Of a stretch of 64,000 bases of DNA, positions 54,307 to 64,000 are shown piece by piece. The stretch comes from Waterburya agarophytonicola KI4 (GTDB lineage: Bacteria > Cyanobacteriota > Cyanobacteriia > Cyanobacteriales > Xenococcaceae): positions 1 to 64,000 of the forward strand of contig NZ_JADWDC010000013.1 in NCBI RefSeq assembly GCF_020640915.1, written 5' to 3'. How positions within the stretch are numbered: position 1 is the stretch's first letter; the number at the start of each line of letters is the position of its first letter. The notes under the pieces are model-generated. The model saw only the letters and a program-made list of their open reading frames with translations. It was not told where the DNA came from and did no database searches. Made by a program: the position numbers and the translations under genes.

Positions 54307-55746
54307 ATGCAGAAACAAAGAGCCTATATTATTTTAATTTTAGCATTGGTCGCAGCAGCGATCGCTATCTTAACTACCATTCCTCCCCAGTTAGGGTTAG
54401 ATCTCCGAGGGGGAGCGCAATTAACTATTCAAGTCAATCCCACCAAAGAAAGACCTGATGTCAAACCTACCTCAGAAGATGTAGAGGCGGTACAGCGAGT
54501 TTTAGAAAATCGCATCAATGAATTTGGCGTTTCCGAAACCACCGTCCAAACCATTGGGGAAGACAAAATTTTAATTCAGCTACCAGGAGAAAGCCAACCT
54601 GAAGAAGCCGAACGACGTTTGAAAGGAACGGCTAAATTAGAATTCAAAGAACAAAAACAAGGTTCCGAAGGAGATTTTATTGCAGAATCTCAGGTTAATC
54701 GACAGTTAAAGGCTCAAAGAATATTTTATAGTCAACAAGAATCAAATCCAGAAAACCAAGCTAAGTTAGCCGAAATCAACGAATCTTTAGTCAAGTCCAA
54801 TAAAGCAGTTGCCGAATTATTTGAATCAGTTGGTTTAACGGGAACAAACTTAACCGATGCCCGTCCCCAACCCGATGCTACGGGAAACCGTTGGGAAGTA
54901 GCAATTAACTTTGACGATGCTGGAGGCAAAAAATTTGCCGAATTAACCAAAAACTTAGCAGGTACTGGTCGCAGTATTGGGATCTTCTTAGACGATGACT
55001 TAATTAGTTCTCCTGTCGTCGGGCCCGAATTCGCCGATACTGGTATTGCTGGAGGTAGAGCCGTAATCACTGGTAATTTTGACCTAGAAGGTGCCAAAGA
55101 CTTGGGTATTCAGATAAAAGGAGGTTCGTTACCTTTCCCTGTTGCAGTGGTCGAAAACCGTACCGTTGGTGCGACTTTAGGACAAGATAGTATTCGTCGT
55201 AGTATTATTGCTGCTTCTGTGGGCTTAGTTTTAGTTTTAATCTTTATGGTGGCTTATTATCGTCTGCCAGGATTGATTGCCGATGGAGCATTGATTGTCT
55301 ATGCTTTATTAACAATGGCTTGCTATGCCTTGGTTGGAGTCACCTTAACCTTACCTGGAATTGCAGGTTTTATTCTCAGTATCGGGATGGCGGTAGATGC
55401 CAACGTTCTCATTTTTGAACGCACTAGGGAAGAACTACGTGGGGGTAAAACTCTCTATAGATCTGTCGAATCTGGTTTCTTTCGCGCATTTTCGAGCATT
55501 TTAGATAGTAACGTTACCACTGCGATCGCTTGTGTGGCTCTACTGTGGCTTGGCTCTGGTTTAGTCAAAGGTTTTGCGGTTACGCTTTTGATTGGAGTAG
55601 TGGTGAGCATGTTCACCGCAGTTACCTGTAGTCGAACTTTGATGCTATTGGTAGTACTTAGTTTACCCAAGGTAAGACAAAAACCAGAATTATTTTGTCC
55701 CAACTTAAATGTAGGCGAACGCTCGCCAATATCCAGCAACCAATAA
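54307..55746 (+). CDS. secD: Protein translocase subunit SecD
   Basis: This 479-residue protein has an N-terminal helix, then [15 protein letters not shown] (the D1/LDLRGG motif). A periplasmic domain (about 40-290) follows, then five C-terminal helices containing [28 protein letters not shown]. SecD with SecF uses the proton gradient to help pull preproteins across the plasma or thylakoid membrane. It lies 10 bp upstream of secF, in one operon. Confidence 0.95.
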   Translation: MQKQRAYIILILALVAAAIAILTTIPPQLGLDLRGGAQLTIQVNPTKERPDVKPTSEDVEAVQRVLENRINEFGVSETTVQTIGEDKILIQLPGESQPEEAERRLKGTAKLEFKEQKQGSEGDFIAESQVNRQLKAQRIFYSQQESNPENQAKLAEINESLVKSNKAVAELFESVGLTGTNLTDARPQPDATGNRWEVAINFDDAGGKKFAELTKNLAGTGRSIGIFLDDDLISSPVVGPEFADTGIAGGRAVITGNFDLEGAKDLGIQIKGGSLPFPVAVVENRTVGATLGQDSIRRSIIAASVGLVLVLIFMVAYYRLPGLIADGALIVYALLTMACYALVGVTLTLPGIAGFILSIGMAVDANVLIFERTREELRGGKTLYRSVESGFFRAFSSILDSNVTTAIACVALLWLGSGLVKGFAVTLLIGVVVSMFTAVTCSRTLMLLVVLSLPKVRQKPELFCPNLNVGERSPISSNQ

Positions 55747-55756
55747 TTAACAACCC

Positions 55757-56713
55757 ATGAAATTAAGTATTACAAGCAAACGCAATTTATGGTGGGCAAT
55801 TTCTGGTACGGCTATTGTTGCCAGTATTGCCATGATGGTATTTTCTTTTGTCAGTTTAAATGCACCCATTCGTCCTGGAATCGACTTTATTGGCGGTACT
55901 CGGATTCAAATCGCCAGAGATTGCACCGTAGCAGGTAACTGCGACGAGGCAATTGATACCGCCCAAGTTAGAGAAGTATTAGACAGTCAAGGTTTAGGCA
56001 ATAGTAGTATTCAGCTATTAGGAGATAACCAACAAATTCTGTCAGTGCGAACAGAAAATCTTGACGGCGATCGCCGTGGTCAATTATTAAGCTCTCTGGG
56101 AACGGCGATCGGCAAATTTGACGATAAAACAGTCCAAATCGATTCCGTAGGGCCTACTATTGGCGAAGAACTATTTGTTTCGGGCATTTTAGCCTTATTG
56201 GTGGCATTTTTCGGTATTATTGTATATTTAAGTATCCGCTTTCAATTTGACTATGCTTTATTTGCGATCGCTGCTCTTTTCCATGATGTAGTTATCACCG
56301 CAGGAGTCTTTTCCTTGTTAGGTTTGGTCATTGGTTTGGAAGCAGACAGTTTGTTTTTAGTCTCCTTGCTGACTATTATTGGTTTTTCGGTTAATGACAC
56401 CGTAGTAATTTACGATCGCATTCGTGAAAACATAACCGCCAATCCAGAGGGAGAAATTAACGAAATCGTCGATAATGCTGTCAATCAGACTCTAGGGCGA
56501 TCGATTAATACGACTTTGACTACTTTACTTCCATTGATAGGTATCTTCCTCTTTGGGGGACAAACTCTCAAATTCTTTGCCCTGGCTTTGATTGTTGGTT
56601 TTATCCTGGGCGCATATTCCAGTATTTTTATTGCCAGTACTCTTCTTGCTTGGTGGAGAAATCGCAAAAGTAATAATTCTGTAGCTGTTTCCGCACCTCC
56701 AGCCTCAGAATAA
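55757..56713 (+). CDS. secF: Protein translocase subunit SecF
   Basis: The 318-residue protein has an N-terminal helix, then [13 protein letters not shown], a short periplasmic domain and five helices. [20 protein letters not shown] and [20 protein letters not shown] are conserved SecF segments. It is the partner of SecD, encoded directly upstream. Confidence 0.95.
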   Translation: MKLSITSKRNLWWAISGTAIVASIAMMVFSFVSLNAPIRPGIDFIGGTRIQIARDCTVAGNCDEAIDTAQVREVLDSQGLGNSSIQLLGDNQQILSVRTENLDGDRRGQLLSSLGTAIGKFDDKTVQIDSVGPTIGEELFVSGILALLVAFFGIIVYLSIRFQFDYALFAIAALFHDVVITAGVFSLLGLVIGLEADSLFLVSLLTIIGFSVNDTVVIYDRIRENITANPEGEINEIVDNAVNQTLGRSINTTLTTLLPLIGIFLFGGQTLKFFALALIVGFILGAYSSIFIASTLLAWWRNRKSNNSVAVSAPPASE

Positions 56714-56737
56714 AACTTGGGTTCAAACTTGTTCTCC

Positions 56738-57139
56738 ATGGGGATTAAAACAGTGAGCATTCAATCTGATTTTCAGCAGAAAGTACACAGACTGCATCAA
56801 TTATCTATATACCTCCGCTGGTTAGTTGTTTTGTCTAGCTGGCTCACTTTAGGAATATATGCTATTTGGAATTTGCGTGAAGAAATTGCTCTTTGTTTAG
56901 ATTACTTTACTTGGGCAGCAGTTTACTATGGATTGCACTTCAATTTTCTACCAACTCTTTGTTTAGCTTTTTGTATCGGGATGACTGTTTCTGTTCTATT
57001 GTGGCAAAGTCGTAATGCAATCTGGGGTTTACCCGAAGTAGAAAAACGTAAATTAGAAAAGCAAGTACAAAAAATAAATGCCCGAGGTAAAAAACATCCT
57101 CTCTGGAAATGGATCAATTCTCGATCTCATCCCAGTTGA
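56738..57139 (+). CDS. Small two-helix membrane protein, unrecognised
   Basis: From ATG 56738 the protein is 133 residues; a TTG at 56717 or a GTG at 56753 are alternative starts. There are two membrane helices (LRWLVVLSSWLTLGIYAIW and LHFNFLPTLCLAFCIGMTVS), then a basic cytosolic tail (EKRKLEKQVQKINARGKKH). It is 24 bp after secF on the same strand and may be in the secDF operon. The family is not known to me. Sequence around HRLHQLSIYLRWLVVLSSW is common in conserved cyanobacterial hypothetical proteins. Confidence 0.65.
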   Translation: MGIKTVSIQSDFQQKVHRLHQLSIYLRWLVVLSSWLTLGIYAIWNLREEIALCLDYFTWAAVYYGLHFNFLPTLCLAFCIGMTVSVLLWQSRNAIWGLPEVEKRKLEKQVQKINARGKKHPLWKWINSRSHPS

Positions 57140-57208
57140 CAAATTTCTGAAATCAGCCCTTAGTATAGTTATGAATTGTTAATAGTCAAAAATATAGTCA
57201 ATATAGTC

Positions 57209-57706
57209 ATGAAAATTCTAGTAAAAGCTATTCGTTGGACTAGTTTAATTTCTCTACCTGCTTTCTTGTTAGCTATTCCTAGTTCTCCCGCTATGGCTGG
57301 CAGTATTGGTAACTGTGCTGATAACTTGATGGCAAATGGGGTAGCAAAATCGGCAGCAGCAGCAGCTTGCTCTGATGCTTTAAATCCAGGGGATTTGGCA
57401 AGTTGTGTCGATACTATTAAAGAGGGAACAGATATCAAGGGAAATGATGCGCTCCAGTCTTGCTATCGAGTTCGTAGACCCGACGAATTAGCTAGTTGCG
57501 TCACGACTGTTAGTAGTGGTTTGGAAAAAAACAAATCAATGATGGCTTTAGATAGCTGTCGTCGTAGTTTGTTACCCGAACGTTATGCAGAATGTACTGT
57601 AGATTTAACAGGTATTGGCTCAGTATCTAGTGAAGAAGCTATGAAAAGCTGTATTGCTGCGGAGTTTAATCCTAGTGAAGTAGCTCCAGAAAGTACTGAA
57701 AAATAA
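57209..57706 (+). CDS. Secreted protein with a two-cysteine tandem repeat, unrecognised
   Basis: From ATG 57209 the protein is 165 residues with a signal peptide (about 1-31, ending SSPAMAG). The mature part has eight Cys in a regular pattern: C-x11-C-x18/19-C repeated three times (PGDLASC, PDELASC, PERYAEC mark each unit), giving a period of about 31 residues. The even number suggests disulfides in the periplasm. No family was recognised. The upstream TTG at 57176 is unlikely because it would precede the signal peptide. Confidence 0.7.
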   Translation: MKILVKAIRWTSLISLPAFLLAIPSSPAMAGSIGNCADNLMANGVAKSAAAAACSDALNPGDLASCVDTIKEGTDIKGNDALQSCYRVRRPDELASCVTTVSSGLEKNKSMMALDSCRRSLLPERYAECTVDLTGIGSVSSEEAMKSCIAAEFNPSEVAPESTEK

Positions 57707-57750
57707 TTAATTTTTATCAAAAGTATGACGAGTAATAAGTAATCAGTAAT

Positions 57751-57782
57751 AAGTCCCATCTCAGGGTTTTGAGACGGGACTT
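57751..57782. terminator. Strong hairpin between convergent genes
   Basis: AAGTCCC-A-TCTCA pairs with TGAGA-C-GGGACTT, a 12-bp stem with one mismatch, lying between convergent genes. T-runs are poor on either side, so it may act as a bidirectional transcription stop or be a mobile palindrome. Degenerate heptamer repeats flank it (57728-57750, 57797-57828). Confidence 0.5.
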
Positions 57783-57839
57783 GGCAAATACTGACTTATA
57801 GCTTATGGCTTAAGGCTGATAGCTAATTGCAAAGTAATT

Positions 57840-59564
57840 CTAATAATGATTACCAACTTTGCGATGGTGAACTGCTGTTAAGCCATCAGGATTAGATACT
57901 CGACCTAATTCCACTTGACTGTAAACAATCCAATGATCGCTACATTCCATGCGACTGGATACTTCGCATTCGAGATAAGCTAGGGCATCATTTAGAATTG
58001 GCGAACCATTATTTGCGGTTTGGGTTTTAATTCCTGCAAAACGATCTGCCCCTGGTTTAAATCTTTTGAGGAAGTGTTTCATCAAAGACTGATACTTACC
58101 TTCTTCGAGAATATTTAAAATAAAGCGATCGCCTACCTGCATTAAAGATTCGATCGCTCTATCTTTAGCTACGGCAATAGTTAGTCCAGGTGGCTCAAAA
58201 CTTGCCTGGGAAACCCAAGAGGCTAGCATCGCACTACTAACATCCCCTTTAGTAGCAGTTATTATGTACAGTCCACCACTAAGACGACCCATGGCTTTAT
58301 CAAGGTCGCTATCGAGGGACTTCATCTGTTTGACGAGATCTTTGCGGGTTAAGAATTGTCCTAAATCCGTTCCCGACTCTTCGCAGACTTGATAGTCCGC
58401 TTCGGCAGGAGTATCTTTAAGTTTAATGACAGGAAACCCTGGTTTTAGTCCTGCTTCGCGAAATTTAGTCATCAAGGGATCTATGGGTTCATCATTGTCT
58501 CCATAAGACTCCAACATCCCAATTAACTGCTTTTCCTTCGCAGCAGCTAATACTGTTCCCATATTGGTAACAATATCTTCCTGGTTGCTATCAGAAGGGG
58601 GCATTCCTAAAACTATGCCCACAGATCGATTAACGATTTCGTGGACTTCCGTACTATCGGCAGATCGTAGGTCTACCATCTCTACCGCTACGCCAGTTTT
58701 GGTAATTCCTTTGGCTACAGCTTGACTCAGGCGATCGCTATAACCATAATCGGAAATATAGAATACCGCAACACTTTTTTCCGCCTTGGTTTGAGCTTCA
58801 CTCCAGTTGCGATAGCGGTCTAGGAGTTCATTAAGATTGTGACGCAATAAAGGGCCATGTCCGTTGGCTACAGTATTGATTTCTCCTAGTTGATCCATCC
58901 GTTTCATGGCTGAAAGTACGGAACGAGCATTAGGTCCCATCAAACAGTCATAGTAAAAACGATAGTCTTTTTCGATCGCCTTTAAATCTTCATCGAAGGT
59001 GGCATTAGAACAGTAGTGCATTCCAAAGGCATCACAGGTAAATAAAATTCCTGTTTTATGGTCATAGCTAAAAATAGTATCAGGCCAATGTAGGTTAGGC
59101 GCGTTAACAAATTCAATTACATGACCCTGCCCCAAATCTATTTGTTCGCCATTTTTAATAACTTGTTTTTTAAATGGCTGATGGACTAAATCCTCTAAGA
59201 ACTTAATCGCCATTTTCGCAGCCACAACCGTCGCTTGGGGTGCTAATTCCAAAAAGTCTTTAACTAAACCACTATGGTCGGGTTCGGTATGGCTGATAAT
59301 CAAATAATCAATCTCTTTGGGGTCGATTAAACCTTTTAAGGTATCTAGATATAGCTGGCGAAACTTAGCGTGGGAAGTATCGACTAAAGCTATCTTATCG
59401 CCACGTATTAAATAAGAATTATAAGTTGTACCGTTTTGCAAACCAAACTCAATATCAAAGCGATCGCGATCCCAGTCTAGAGAACGAATTGCTGTAGTGT
59501 CAGGGGTTATATCATCAGTTTGAATAGTTAACCTTGGTTGGGTTTTGATTGGTGTTGCGACCAT
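57840..59564 (-). CDS. flv3: Flavodiiron protein, Flv3-like
   Basis: In this 574-residue protein, the metallo-beta-lactamase domain (about 30-260) keeps the canonical diiron ligands in SHTEPDHSG (H92, E94, D96, H97), as well as NLHWPDT, TCDAFGMH and ANGHGP. A flavodoxin-like domain (about 265-410) and a C-terminal flavin reductase domain (about 435-574) follow, the cyanobacterial three-domain layout. With Flv1 it reduces oxygen to water using photosystem I electrons. Canonical ligands and the start RSLDWDRDRFDIEFGLQNGT point to Flv3 rather than Flv1; Flv4 is less likely. The Flv1 partner is not in the window. Confidence 0.83.
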   Translation of the reverse strand: MVATPIKTQPRLTIQTDDITPDTTAIRSLDWDRDRFDIEFGLQNGTTYNSYLIRGDKIALVDTSHAKFRQLYLDTLKGLIDPKEIDYLIISHTEPDHSGLVKDFLELAPQATVVAAKMAIKFLEDLVHQPFKKQVIKNGEQIDLGQGHVIEFVNAPNLHWPDTIFSYDHKTGILFTCDAFGMHYCSNATFDEDLKAIEKDYRFYYDCLMGPNARSVLSAMKRMDQLGEINTVANGHGPLLRHNLNELLDRYRNWSEAQTKAEKSVAVFYISDYGYSDRLSQAVAKGITKTGVAVEMVDLRSADSTEVHEIVNRSVGIVLGMPPSDSNQEDIVTNMGTVLAAAKEKQLIGMLESYGDNDEPIDPLMTKFREAGLKPGFPVIKLKDTPAEADYQVCEESGTDLGQFLTRKDLVKQMKSLDSDLDKAMGRLSGGLYIITATKGDVSSAMLASWVSQASFEPPGLTIAVAKDRAIESLMQVGDRFILNILEEGKYQSLMKHFLKRFKPGADRFAGIKTQTANNGSPILNDALAYLECEVSSRMECSDHWIVYSQVELGRVSNPDGLTAVHHRKVGNHY

Positions 59565-59626
59565 AGCCCTCTTTTAAGTTTTGTTAATTTTTTTTACTCT
59601 CTCTTTATTATAGAAGCTACTAGCTA

Positions 59627-59647
59627 TTAGCTTTTAGCTTTTAGCTT
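59627..59647. repeat. Heptamer tandem repeat (TTAGCTT)x3
   Basis: Three exact TTAGCTT units lie in the divergent gap between flv3 and the SDR gene, preceded by degenerate CTAGCTA units. Confidence 0.7.
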
Positions 59648-59690
59648 TGAATAGTATTTTAAATTTCTTATGGAGTAGATAATCGAACAT

Positions 59691-60431
59691 ATGAATCAAA
59701 AAAGAGTTGCACTAGTTACGGGATCTACTTCGGGGATTGGATTGGCGATCGCAAAAAGATTTATAGAAGATGGTTTTACTATAGTTTTTCATTCCAAATC
59801 TTCTGTCGAGACTGGCGAACAACTGGCGCAATTTTATCCAGACGCAGCTTATATTCGAGCCGATCTTTCCGATCAAAAACAAGCTCGCGATTTGATTGCT
59901 GAAGTCTTATCTCGTTACGGAGGTTTGGATATATTGGTAAACAATGCTGGTATTACTAAATCCATTCCTCACAAAGATTTGCAGGCTGCCACTCCTGAAA
60001 TTTGGCGAGAAATCCATGAAGTTAATGTCATTGCGCCTTGGACGTTAATTACAGAAGCCGAAGCAGCTTTACGGGAGTCGTCTTGTGAAGAATATAGTAG
60101 CTGCATTATCAACATTACCTCCCATGCAGGTATTCGTCCTAAAGGTGCTTCAATTCCCTATGCGGTTAGCAAAGCTTCTCTCAATCATGTTACCAAGCTG
60201 TTAGCCGTCAGTCTCGCACCAGCAATCAGAGTAAACGCGATCGCCCCTGGATTAGTAGAAACTCCCATGAGTAAAGGTTGGGTAGCAGCTAGAAAACTGT
60301 GGCAAGAGCGATCGCCCATGAAACGAGGCGCGCAACCAGAAGATATTGCTCAAATAGCTTTAATGTTGATTCAAAGTAATTATTTAACAGGAGAAATTAT
60401 TATTGCTGATGGCGGTTTGAATCTTACCTGA
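59691..60431 (+). CDS. SDR family oxidoreductase (FabG-like)
   Basis: The 246-residue short-chain dehydrogenase has VTGSTSGIGLAIAKRF (cofactor), NNAGITKSIPH, catalytic Ser (NITSHAG) and YAVSKASLNHVTK (YxxxK). The C-terminal GYLTGE-like NYLTGEIIIADGGLNL is typical of ketoacyl reductase-type SDRs. The substrate is unknown. It is divergent from flv3 and convergent with groEL. Confidence 0.85.
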   Translation: MNQKRVALVTGSTSGIGLAIAKRFIEDGFTIVFHSKSSVETGEQLAQFYPDAAYIRADLSDQKQARDLIAEVLSRYGGLDILVNNAGITKSIPHKDLQAATPEIWREIHEVNVIAPWTLITEAEAALRESSCEEYSSCIINITSHAGIRPKGASIPYAVSKASLNHVTKLLAVSLAPAIRVNAIAPGLVETPMSKGWVAARKLWQERSPMKRGAQPEDIAQIALMLIQSNYLTGEIIIADGGLNLT

Positions 60432-60473
60432 TGTATTTTACTTCAAGCCTTATTTTTATCGTTTCCGACACAC

Positions 60474-60506
60474 AAAAATGAGGCAGCCTAATTAAAGACT
60501 GACCTC
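60474..60506 (-). terminator. Intrinsic terminator of groEL
   Basis: On the minus strand GAGG-T-CAG pairs with CTG-CCTC (one bulge), followed by ATTTTTG. It lies about 50 bp past the groEL stop. Confidence 0.6.
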
Positions 60507-60514
60507 AAAAAACT

Positions 60515-60549
60515 TAATTGTCAATTGTCAATTGTTAATTGTCCATTGA
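60515..60549. repeat. Heptamer tandem repeat (AATTGTC type)
   Basis: AATTGTC, AATTGTC, AATTGTT, AATTGTC and a degenerate CATTGAT lie between the groEL stop and its terminator. Confidence 0.7.
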
Positions 60550-60556
60550 TAAGGGT

Positions 60557-62242
<1,686 letters not shown>

Positions 62243-62280
62243 TTATTCTTCTAGTTCCGCTACACATTCCATTTGCAAAT

Positions 62281-62307
62281 TTAGCACTCTTCGGTGGCGA
62301 GTGCTAA
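62281..62307 (-). promoter_or_regulatory. CIRCE operator (HrcA site)
   Basis: TTAGCACTC-N9-GAGTGCTAA is a perfect match to the CIRCE consensus. It lies 45 bp upstream of the groEL start. Confidence 0.95.
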
Positions 62308-62384
62308 GGTATATTATCTAAATTTTTAAATTATTTAGTCTTGTAGTGATAACCGAAGCCTTAAATTTCCTCAATCGATCTAAT

Positions 62385-63239
62385 TTAGTATAAAAGCAGC
62401 ATAATGACAGCAATAAATACAAGAACTGCAATACCCACAAAATAGCGCATTTGATTGAGTTGAGTTTCCAGTTTTTGAATTGCTTGTTTGCTACCTGCAA
62501 ATAACGTATTGATATATCTTTGCTGTTCGAGATTGCGATTGTCAATTTGGAGGTCTATTTCCTGAAGATTCGGGGTGGAATTATTGAATTTTATACTGGC
62601 TGCTTCAATTCCATTTTGCAATTGATTGCTAACTTGATACTGAAAGTTTTCTAGACCATCACGAAAATCTTGCTTTAAACTACTAATTTGTAGTTCAATT
62701 TCTTCATATAATTCTTGCCTTTGAGCATCATTTCTCGCTATGATTTTTTCTTCTAAAGAAACCATTGATTGAGCATATTTGTTTTCTAACTGGGATAAAT
62801 TTGTGGCTGCTGCTTCTTTTTCTTGAATTAGATGAGAAAGTAGTTTTTCAAATAATCCTGGTCCCAATTGAAAATAACCCCTTTCAACGGCACGAATAGT
62901 ATCGGCAATCTCTTGAGTTGAAGTACTTTTTAACAGGTACCCCCTTGCCCCTGCTTCCACTGCTGCATTAATATTGGCTTTATCATCATGGCTACTCAGA
63001 ATAATGACTCTAGTATCGGGAAAACGCTGATTGATTATTTTGGTAACTGTCAAGCCATCCATTTCTGGCATTTCTAGATCGACAATGACAATATCAGTTT
63101 CTTTTTGCTCCATTTGCACCAAAGCTTCTGAACCGCTAGTTGCTTTGCCTATAATTTCAAAGTCTGATTCTGCTTCAAGAATCGCTTGTAATGCTTGTCT
63201 GGTAAAGTTTTGATCGTCTACTATTAATATTTTAATCAT
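62385..63239 (-). CDS. Response regulator with coiled coil and C-terminal membrane anchor
   Basis: In this 284-residue protein, residues 1-122 are a NarL-type receiver (ILIVDDQNFTRQAL, D54 in VIVDLEMPEMDG, ILSSHDD, GYLLKSTS). There is no DNA-binding domain. Residues about 138-262 are a long polar coiled coil (LEEKIIARNDAQRQELYEEI). The last 21 residues, MRYFVGIAVLVFIAVIMLLL plus Y, are a membrane helix, so the protein is tail-anchored with the receiver in the cytosol. The coiled coil lies between receiver and anchor. No histidine kinase gene is adjacent, though a GGDEF gene lies upstream on the same strand. Output is unknown. Confidence 0.83.
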   Translation of the reverse strand: MIKILIVDDQNFTRQALQAILEAESDFEIIGKATSGSEALVQMEQKETDIVIVDLEMPEMDGLTVTKIINQRFPDTRVIILSSHDDKANINAAVEAGARGYLLKSTSTQEIADTIRAVERGYFQLGPGLFEKLLSHLIQEKEAAATNLSQLENKYAQSMVSLEEKIIARNDAQRQELYEEIELQISSLKQDFRDGLENFQYQVSNQLQNGIEAASIKFNNSTPNLQEIDLQIDNRNLEQQRYINTLFAGSKQAIQKLETQLNQMRYFVGIAVLVFIAVIMLLLY

Positions 63240-63383
63240 GAAAGTTTATCTAACTAGTAGTGGCAAGATGTTTTTTAGTTGATGTTTTTTTTAGTTGGTT
63301 TATTTAATTAATAATATTTTTGATAATCTGAAACTCCAAAGCAACCTCCTTCGAGGCTATAATGACCGACAAACAGCAAAATT

Positions 63384-64000
63384 TTAGCCAGATTCAGCTG
63401 ATTTATACATTACCCGATTACGACCTTTGAGTTTAGAATCGTATAAAGCAGTATCCGCAGCCTCAATCAATGTATGAGGGGCAGAACGAGTATCGGGAAT
63501 AATACTAGAAACGCCCAAACTCATACTAAGTGTATTACCAATTTCTGATCCAGCATGGAGTATTTGCAAATTCTTAATTTGCTGATGAATTTCCTCGGCT
63601 ACTCTAATTGCACCTTGTCCTTCTGTATGGGGTAGAATGACAGCAAATTCTTCTCCTCCATAACGAAATGCCACATCGGCGGGACGTTTGACGGCTCTTT
63701 CTATACCTTGGGCAACTTCGTAAAGACAATTGTCTCCTGCTTGATGTCCATAAGTATCGTTGTAGGCTTTAAAATAATCTATATCGCATAATATAAGAGA
63801 TAAATATTCCCTTTCCCTAGCACACCGCGACCACTCTTGGGTAATATATTCATCGAAACGCCGCCGATTAGCTATTTGAGTCAGACTATCGATGTTTGCT
63901 TGGTAAGTAAGTCGCAAATTGGCTTTTTTGAGAGTTATTTCGATCTGTTTGCGATCGCTAATATCGCGGAAGGTCATGGCAAAACCGTCACCAAGTTTAA
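63384..64000 (-). CDS. PAS-GGDEF diguanylate cyclase, 5' end missing
   Basis: The frame is open to the right edge, beyond the internal Met at 63977: KLGDGFAMTFRDISDRKQIE is the end of a PAS/PAC domain. The GGDEF domain follows (DSLTQIANRRRFDEYI, LCDIDYFKAYNDTYGHQAGD, then FRYGGEEFAVILPHTEG with the active GGEEF motif). It makes cyclic di-GMP from GTP. No inhibitory-site RxxD is seen just before GGEEF (the upstream sequence is VKRPADVAFRYGG). The N-terminal sensor lies outside the window. Confidence 0.87.
   Translation of the reverse strand, partial: KLGDGFAMTFRDISDRKQIEITLKKANLRLTYQANIDSLTQIANRRRFDEYITQEWSRCAREREYLSLILCDIDYFKAYNDTYGHQAGDNCLYEVAQGIERAVKRPADVAFRYGGEEFAVILPHTEGQGAIRVAEEIHQQIKNLQILHAGSEIGNTLSMSLGVSSIIPDTRSAPHTLIEAADTALYDSKLKGRNRVMYKSAESG

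Overview
The window is cyanobacterial chromosome. The HIP1 octamer GCGATCGC recurs in genes and gaps throughout, and the gene set belongs to an oxygenic phototroph: psbY, psbX, ycf66, chlG, light-dependent protochlorophyllide reductase, a flavodiiron protein close to Flv3, DevBCA-type export genes and a bilin-type photoreceptor kinase. The base composition is AT-rich. No nif, heterocyst-specific or phycobilisome genes are present to narrow the group. A unicellular or pleurocapsalean-type cyanobacterium is plausible but not proven. Genes run off both edges: a two-partner-secretion adhesin on the left and a GGDEF protein on the right.

Layout. 1-4 kb (minus strand): adhesin fragment, psbY with its terminator, a DUF1517 protein, thiS and thiE. 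4.5-9 kb (plus): three glycosyltransferases, probably for a surface polysaccharide, and a His-rich CDF metal exporter. 9.0-9.7 kb: a deletion derivative of an IS4-type element whose terminal repeat forms the 3' end of the next gene. 9.7-13.6 kb (minus): histone-deacetylase-like amidohydrolase, ABC exporter, obgE. 13.8-16.2 kb (plus): DUF2862 protein, an ArsA/Get3-like ATPase with a C-terminal crystallin-like domain, chlG. 17-22 kb: gyrB with a strong terminator, then a solitary MmeI-type restriction-modification enzyme. 22.5-25.3 kb (minus): sugar ABC ATPase and GH13 hydrolase.

25.4-31.8 kb is rich in small or poorly known proteins that look stress-related: two DUF2382 proteins, two small hydrophilic proteins, a WGxxGxxG protein, an AI-2E-family permease, a small secreted protein and an EcsC/DUF697-like protein. 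A REC-GAF-PAS-histidine kinase follows; its GAF domain carries the two-cysteine signature of DXCF cyanobacteriochromes. 34-37.7 kb: ycf66, psbX, a YggT protein, an alkene-reductase/IS6 remnant, por. 37.9-41.8 kb: devBCA with a divergent TetR gene and two near-identical palindromic operators between them. 42-49 kb: OmpR-type regulator, beta-barrel protein, DUF4079 and DUF1830 proteins, radical SAM protein, a DICT/degenerate-HD protein, pentapeptide protein, RRM protein. 49.6-54.2 kb: an SLC45-like transporter overlapping by 4 bp a transporter-HEAT-cNMP-binding fusion. 54-57.7 kb: secD, secF, a small membrane protein and a secreted protein with a two-cysteine repeat. 57.8-64 kb: flavodiiron protein, SDR, groEL with a perfect CIRCE operator, a tail-anchored response regulator and the GGDEF fragment.

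Most genes are ordinary cyanobacterial core genes. The best second-look candidates are the photoreceptor kinase, the cNMP-gated-looking transporter pair, the membrane-anchored response regulator, the stress cluster, and small repeats and IS ends that have become part of coding sequences (devB, the MmeI-type gene, the deacetylase gene). No tRNA, rRNA or CRISPR array was found. All family assignments are from reading the sequence; no database search was run.
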